From: Alphaproteobacteria bacterium
GTDB lineage: Bacteria > Pseudomonadota > Alphaproteobacteria > GCA-2731375
NCBI GenBank assembly: GCA_030746295.1
Contig: JASLMY010000088.1
Coordinates: forward strand, 1 to 17,999
Direction: 5' to 3'
DNA length: 17,999 bases
How positions within the stretch are numbered: position 1 is the first letter of the stretch; each line of letters begins with the position of its first letter. The translations under genes and the position numbers were made by a program. Positions 14,071 through 17,999 of the stretch are shown in pieces. The notes beneath the pieces were generated by a model. It had not been told where the DNA came from, ran no database searches, and was given only the letters and a program-made list of their open reading frames with translations.

Positions 14071-15426
14071 ATGCGCGCGAGGCAGCTTATTCCGACCCTG
14101 ACCGCACTGACGGGGCTCGCCCTGGTTCCCGCCCCGGCCGCCGCCTTTTGCGGCTTCTACGTCGCCAAGGCCGACACCAAGCTTTTCAACCAGGCCTCCA
14201 AGGTCGTGATCGCCCGCGACGGCCAGCGAACCGTGATCACCATGGTCAGCGACTACCGGGGCGAGGCACGAGACTTCGCCATGGTGGTGCCGGTGCCGAC
14301 GGTGCTGGCGCGCGAGCAGGTCCACGTCACCGACAGCGCCGTGGTCGAGCACCTGGACGCCTACACGGCACCGCGACTGGTTGAGTATTTCGATCCCGAC
14401 CCCTGCCGCCCCCGGGTGCTGCACAAGTCGGCGCGAAGCGACGCCAAGGCGCCACAGGCCACGCGACCCGCGCAACAGGCGGCGGCCCTCGGCGTCACCA
14501 TCGAGGCCCGCTACACGGTCGGCGAATACGACATCCTGATCCTCTCGGCCGAAGAGAGCAGCGGCTTGCAGCGGTGGCTCGTCGGCAACGGCTATCGCCT
14601 GCCGGACGGCGTGGTGCCGGTGCTGGAGGACTACATCGCCCGCGGCATGAAGTTCTTCGTCGCCCGGGTCAACTTAGGCGAGAAGGCGAAGCTCGGCACG
14701 AGGTTCCTGAGGCCGCTGCAGATCGCCTTCGACTCGGCCAACTTCATGCTTCCGATCCGCCTCGGCATGGTGAACGCGAGCGGGCCGCAGGAGCTCTTCG
14801 TCTTGACGCTGACGCGGCAGGGTCGGGTCGAGACCCGGAACTACCGCACCGTGCCCATGCCCTCGAACCTGGACCTGCCGATCTTCGTCAAGGAGGAATT
14901 CCCGGACTTCTACCGCGACATGTTCGCCCGTCAGGCGGCGAAAGAGGGCGGACGGGCGGTGTTCCTGGAATACGCCTGGGACATGGCCTGGTGCGACCCG
15001 TGCGCCGCCGACCCGCTGTCGGTGGCCGAGCTGCGCGAGCTCGGCGCCTTCTGGGTGGCGGACCGAGGGACGCGGCGAGGCCTCAAGGCGATGGCCCGCG
15101 ACGTCTTCGTTACCCGTCTGCACCTGCGCTATGACGACGCCCACTTCGCCGAAGACCTGATGCTGCGCGAGACCGCCAACCGCGCCAACTTCCAGGGCCG
15201 CTACGTCCTGCGTCATCCCTGGACCGGGCCGGCCCGCTACGCCGCCGGTCGCGCCTACCGGGTCGAGCTGCCCAGGCGCTTCGAGCGCGAGGCACGGCAG
15301 CTGGCGGCCCTGACGGCATGGCCGATCACCGACATCCGCCAACGCATGGAGACGAGCGGGCAGTCCTTCCGCCAGCCCTACGACCCGGAGACCGAGTGGT
15401 GGCGGCGCCTCTGGCCCGACGGCTGA
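14071..15426 (+). CDS. Exported DUF2330 family protein
   Basis: This 451-residue protein starts with a signal peptide (MRARQLIPTLTALTGLALVP, cleavage probably after PAAA at about 25), followed at once by FCGFYVAKADTKLFNQASKV. That opening, with Cys just after the signal and the VVIARDGQRTVITMVSDYRG strand, is characteristic of DUF2330, a family of exported proteins of unknown function. Further seen are DFAMVVPVPTVL, a long middle region with FFVARVNLGEKAK and PLQIAFDSANFMLPIRLGM, and a WCDPCAADP segment that could form a disulfide or bind metal. The C-terminus ends in RQPYDPETEWWRRLWPDG. No hydrophobic anchor follows the signal. ATG 14071 has GGAGG (14059-14063) 7 nt upstream; the frame is open further upstream but the signal peptide fixes the start. 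It follows the cyclase-like gene by 123 bp. Confidence 0.85.
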   Translation: MRARQLIPTLTALTGLALVPAPAAAFCGFYVAKADTKLFNQASKVVIARDGQRTVITMVSDYRGEARDFAMVVPVPTVLAREQVHVTDSAVVEHLDAYTAPRLVEYFDPDPCRPRVLHKSARSDAKAPQATRPAQQAAALGVTIEARYTVGEYDILILSAEESSGLQRWLVGNGYRLPDGVVPVLEDYIARGMKFFVARVNLGEKAKLGTRFLRPLQIAFDSANFMLPIRLGMVNASGPQELFVLTLTRQGRVETRNYRTVPMPSNLDLPIFVKEEFPDFYRDMFARQAAKEGGRAVFLEYAWDMAWCDPCAADPLSVAELRELGAFWVADRGTRRGLKAMARDVFVTRLHLRYDDAHFAEDLMLRETANRANFQGRYVLRHPWTGPARYAAGRAYRVELPRRFEREARQLAALTAWPITDIRQRMETSGQSFRQPYDPETEWWRRLWPDG

Positions 15427-15447
15427 GGTTCACCGGTCGACGGCGCG

Positions 15448-15476
15448 TTGGCCGGCTGGCGACCCCGGCCTATGCT
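15448..15476 (+). promoter_or_regulatory. Candidate sigma70-type promoter for the CoA ligase gene
   Basis: TTGGCC (15448-15453) and TATGCT (15471-15476) are separated by 17 bp, the ideal spacing. They lie 28 bp before the ATG of the PaaK-like gene and just after the DUF2330 stop. Each hexamer matches the consensus only partly (TTGxxx and TATxxT), so this is a moderate-strength prediction. Confidence 0.4.
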
Positions 15477-15504
15477 AGAGGCCTCGGCGACAGAGGCGAG
15501 AGAG

Positions 15505-16809
15505 ATGACGGCGGACTTCATGTACCAGCCCGAGCTGGAGCAGATGCCGCGGGCGGAGCTGGAAGCGCTGCAACTGACCCGCCTGCAAGCGACGCTGGAG
15601 CACGCCTATGGCAGCATGGCGTTCTACCGCCGGCACTTCGATGCCAGCGGGATTACACCCGAAGACGTCAAGCACCTCGACGACGTGGCCCGCCTGCCCT
15701 TCACCGTCAAGAGCGACCTCCGTGACCACTATCCCTTCGGCTTCTTCGCGGTCGCCATGAGCGAGTTGCGCCGTATTCACGCCTCCTCGGGCACCAGCGG
15801 CAGCCCCACCGTGGTCGGCTACAGCGCGCGCGACCTCGATACCTGGGCCGAACTGATGGCGCGGTCGATGGCGGCCGGTGGCGTCAGGCCGGGCGACATC
15901 GTGCACAACGCCTATGGCTATGGCCTTTTTACCGGTGGCCTCGGCTTTCATGACGGCGGCCAGCGGCTCGGCTGCGCCGTGGTGCCGGTCTCCAGCGGCA
16001 ACACCGAACGGCAGATTAAGTTGCTGGTGGATTTCGGCGCCCGCGTGATCTGCGCAACGCCGTCCTACGCCCTCAACATCGCCGAGGTGGCGGCGGCGAT
16101 GGGCGTCGACCTGGCCGCGGCCCCGCTCGCCGTCGGCTGCCACGGGGCCGAGCCCTGGAGCGAGGGGCTGCGCCAGGCGATCGAGGCGGGCCTGGGCGTC
16201 CGGGCGGTCGATTGCTATGGCCTCTCGGAGATCATGGGCCCAGGCGTCGCCATGGAATGCACCGAGGCACAAGCCGGCCAACACGTCTGGGAGGACCACT
16301 TCCTGGTCGAGATCATCGATCCGGAGTCCGGCGAGGTGCTGCCGGCGGGAGCGGAAGGCGAGCTCGTGATCACGACGTTGACCAAGGAAGCGATGCCGAT
16401 GATCCGCTATCGGACCCGCGACATCACCCGCCTCGTGGACGAGCCCTGCATTTGCGGCCGCAGCCATCGCCGCCTCGCCCGCATCACCGGGCGCAGTGAC
16501 GACATGCTGATCATCCGCGGCGTCAACGTCTATCCCAGCGAGATCGAGGCGCATCTCGTCGGCCTGCCGCATATCGCGCCTTACTATCAGCTGGTGCTCA
16601 GTCGCGAGGGGGCGATGGACACGTTGACGGTCGAGGTCGAGGCAACGGCGGAGACGGCCGCCGAGACCTACGCCGCCATCGCAGACGAGGTCGCAGGCCT
16701 GTTCCGGACCCGAATCGGCCTCGGCTGCACGGTCGAAGTCAAGGCGCCGGGCGAGGTGCCGCGCTCGGAAGGCAAGGCGGTCCGGGTCCGCGATCTCCGG
16801 GCCCTTTAA
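15505..16809 (+). CDS. Phenylacetate-CoA ligase-like AMP-forming enzyme
   Basis: This 434-residue cytosolic enzyme of the PaaK branch of the ANL adenylating superfamily activates an (aryl) acid with ATP and CoA. Motifs in order: IHASSGTSGSPTVVGYS (P-loop-like, about 91-107), AYGYGLFTGGLGFH, GCHGAEPWSE, DCYGLSEIMGPGVAMEC, MIRYRTRDITRL, the CICGRSHRR cysteine motif, ITGRSDDMLIIRGVNVYPSE (hinge) and PRSEGKAVRV with the C-terminal catalytic Lys (K424). Length equals typical PaaK. Phenylacetate is the classic substrate, but no other paa genes are nearby, so another aryl or carboxylic acid is possible. ATG 15505 has a GAGGCGAGAGAG purine stretch before it; ATG 15520 is an alternative. The right flank holds repeat copy 2. 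Confidence 0.9.
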   Translation: MTADFMYQPELEQMPRAELEALQLTRLQATLEHAYGSMAFYRRHFDASGITPEDVKHLDDVARLPFTVKSDLRDHYPFGFFAVAMSELRRIHASSGTSGSPTVVGYSARDLDTWAELMARSMAAGGVRPGDIVHNAYGYGLFTGGLGFHDGGQRLGCAVVPVSSGNTERQIKLLVDFGARVICATPSYALNIAEVAAAMGVDLAAAPLAVGCHGAEPWSEGLRQAIEAGLGVRAVDCYGLSEIMGPGVAMECTEAQAGQHVWEDHFLVEIIDPESGEVLPAGAEGELVITTLTKEAMPMIRYRTRDITRLVDEPCICGRSHRRLARITGRSDDMLIIRGVNVYPSEIEAHLVGLPHIAPYYQLVLSREGAMDTLTVEVEATAETAAETYAAIADEVAGLFRTRIGLGCTVEVKAPGEVPRSEGKAVRVRDLRAL

Positions 16810-16892
16810 GGCTCCGTTAGGGCAAGTGAGCGAACTGTTGAATTGAGTTTGACGCCGAATTGTGGTTCTTTCCCGGCGCCCGCCGGAGGGCC
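16810..16892. other. Spacer between CoA ligase gene and repeat copy 2
   Basis: These 83 bases hold no gene. A perfect but tight dyad, CCGGCG-CC-CGCCGG (16873-16886), might act as a weak terminator for the ligase gene, but it lacks a T-tract. No promoter is convincing. With the following repeat and leader it completes a 272-bp gene-free interval (16810-17081). Confidence 0.4.
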
Positions 16893-17056
16893 TAGTGTCC
16901 CGAATCGGAAGTTCGCAGCGTTTGTGGCAAGCGCCCGACGAACTTCCGATTCGATAAGGACACTAGCAATTATTTGATCGTAGTGTGGTTTATGGATTTG
17001 AAGTTCCTCACGGCGCCTGCCCCGATGATCGGAGGAACTTCAAACCCACCACACTA
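16893..17056 (+). repeat. Two-hairpin interspersed repeat, copy 2
   Basis: This 164-bp unit is the second copy of the element at 497-661, in the same orientation. Hairpin A spans 16893-16965: its core stem pairs 16901-16915 with 16939-16953, 15 bp without a mismatch and longer than in copy 1. The 15-nt spacer is 16966-16980. Hairpin B spans 16981-17056, with inner arm GAAGTTCCT paired perfectly to AGGAACTTC. CTAG occurs at 16892-16895 and 17054-17057, again at the exact outer ends. The copy ends 25 bp before the aminotransferase start, so it may be transcribed as part of that gene's 5' leader or act as a terminator for the ligase gene. Confidence 0.9.
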
Positions 17057-17081
17057 GGGGACAACGAAAGTCGAGACAGTC

Positions 17082-17999
17082 ATGACCTTGAAGCGCGGTA
17101 AGAATTTCCTTCACACGCCGGGACCCACCAACGTGCCCGAGCGCGTGCTCGCCGCCATGATGCGGCCCGCGGTCGACCTCTCCGACCCCGACTACCTGAA
17201 TATGGCGCGAAGCTGCTTTGACGACCTGAAGCGCATCTTCAAGACCGAGAGCAAGGTCTTCATCTACGCCTGCAACGGCCATGGCGGCTGGGAGGCGGCC
17301 TTGGTCAACGTCCTCTCGCCCGGCGACCGGGTGCTGGCGCCGGGCTCGGGGCAGTTCTCCCTCGGCTGGGGCAAAATGGCCGAGAGCCTGGGCGTCGAGG
17401 TCGAGTACATTCCGAGCGACTGGCGGAGCGCCATCGACGTCGACCAGGTCGAGGCGCGGCTGCGCGAGGACAAAGAACACAGCTTCAAGGCGGTGCTGGC
17501 GGTGCACACCGACACCGCGACCAGCACCACCAGCGACATCGCCGCGGTGCGCCGGGCGATCGACGCGGCCGGTCATCCGGCGCTGCTGATGGTCGACACG
17601 ATCGCCGCCCTGGCGACGGTCGACTTCCAGATGGACGAGTGGGGCGTCGACGTCGCCGTCGCCGCCGGTCAGAAGGGCCTGATGCAGCCGCCGGGCCTGG
17701 CCTTCACGGCGGCCAGCGAAAAGGCGCTCCGCGTCAACGAGACGTCGACGATGCCGCGCAACTACTGGGACTGGCGCCAGCGCCAGGCCAAGGAGTACTA
17801 CCGCGCCTTCTGCGGCACCTCGCCCGAGCACCTGCTCTTCGCCATGCGCGAGGCCCTGGACATGATCTTGGAGGAGGGGCTGGACGCGGTCTTTGCCCGC
17901 CACCAACGCCTGGCCGAGGCGGTGCGCTCGGCGATCGCCATTTGGAGCCGTGGCAACGCGCTGTCGTTCAACGCGACCAACCCGGCCGAGCGGTCGAAC
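17082..17999 (+). CDS. Serine-glyoxylate-type aminotransferase (class V), 5' part
   Basis: The first 306 residues of a PLP-dependent class V aminotransferase are present; the frame is open to the window edge. The N-terminus NFLHTPGPTNVPERVLAAM is typical of the serine-glyoxylate/alanine-glyoxylate group. Visible are YACNGHGGWEAALVNVLSPG (PLP phosphate region, about 62-81), MVDTIAALATVDFQMDEWGVD with the PLP-pyridine Asp (D172), and AAGQKGLMQPPGLAF with the Schiff-base Lys (K198). Enzymes of this group transfer the amino group of serine or alanine to glyoxylate in the serine cycle or photorespiratory-type metabolism; no other serine-cycle genes are visible, so the exact donor is uncertain. The start at 17082 matches the family N-terminus; the Shine-Dalgarno is weak (GAGA, 17073-17076). 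Its leader begins directly after repeat copy 2. Confidence 0.88.
   Translation, partial: MTLKRGKNFLHTPGPTNVPERVLAAMMRPAVDLSDPDYLNMARSCFDDLKRIFKTESKVFIYACNGHGGWEAALVNVLSPGDRVLAPGSGQFSLGWGKMAESLGVEVEYIPSDWRSAIDVDQVEARLREDKEHSFKAVLAVHTDTATSTTSDIAAVRRAIDAAGHPALLMVDTIAALATVDFQMDEWGVDVAVAAGQKGLMQPPGLAFTAASEKALRVNETSTMPRNYWDWRQRQAKEYYRAFCGTSPEHLLFAMREALDMILEEGLDAVFARHQRLAEAVRSAIAIWSRGNALSFNATNPAERSN

Noticed and set aside
15475..16572. Minus-strand open frame opposite the CoA ligase gene
   Set aside because: The plus-strand frame has all ANL-superfamily motifs, and the minus frame has none.
1..17999. A dedicated defence, phage or biosynthetic system
   Set aside because: All genes are recognisable metabolic, envelope or regulatory families, with no nuclease/helicase effectors, phage genes, transposases or assembly-line enzymes.

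Overview
The window is a stretch of high-GC bacterial chromosome. Codon third positions are strongly G/C, genes are packed with few or no spare bases, and the gene set points to an alphaproteobacterium of the Rhodospirillales type. The clues are a DUF1194 protein, a DUF2330 protein, an S11 carboxypeptidase with a SPOR-like tail, a TPR protein with an adenylate-cyclase-type tail and a membrane cyclase-like protein. That placement is inference; no rRNA or tRNA marker is present. I see no phage, plasmid, CRISPR, IS transposase or defence genes.

Layout: a truncated DUF1194 (vWA-like) gene (2-499) runs into a first copy of a two-hairpin repeat (497-661). Next come an amidohydrolase (765-2177), an exported TPR protein (2215-3075) and a RidA-family protein (3164-3559), all on +. 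The RidA gene converges on, and overlaps by 4 bp, an HpcH/HpaI-type aldolase on - (3556-4347). A divergent spacer with a TATAAT box leads to a D-Ala-D-Ala carboxypeptidase (4544-5755, +). Then follow an enoyl-CoA hydratase (5820-6644, +), a convergent aldo/keto reductase (6667-7533, -), a YbaK-type protein (7638-8129, +) and a TauD/TfdA dioxygenase (8194-9051, +). The dioxygenase overlaps by 4 bp the end of a four-gene minus-strand unit, which reads LLM oxidoreductase, pirin, nuclease-like secreted protein, Gfo/Idh/MocA oxidoreductase (12432 down to 9048). Divergent from that unit is a membrane protein with a degenerate class III cyclase domain (12562-13947). It is followed by a DUF2330 protein (14071-15426), a PaaK-like acyl-CoA ligase (15505-16809), a second copy of the repeat (16893-17056) and a serine-glyoxylate-type aminotransferase that runs off the right edge (17082-17999).

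Most genes are catabolic or housekeeping enzymes of unrelated pathways, so the window looks like ordinary chromosome and not one dedicated system. RidA, the aldolase, the CoA ligase, the hydratase and the aminotransferase would fit small-acid and amino-acid catabolism, but nothing links them into a single pathway.

Two things stand out. First, a roughly 165-bp repeat occurs twice in the same orientation. It is built of two long consecutive hairpins beginning TAGTGT and ending ACACTA. Changes between copies are concentrated in one loop, while the stems keep pairing, including one compensatory pair change. Second, several enzymes have lost family-typical active-site residues by my hand alignments. 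The clearest is the cyclase-like protein, which has lost nearly all of its catalytic set and is probably a pseudo-enzyme.
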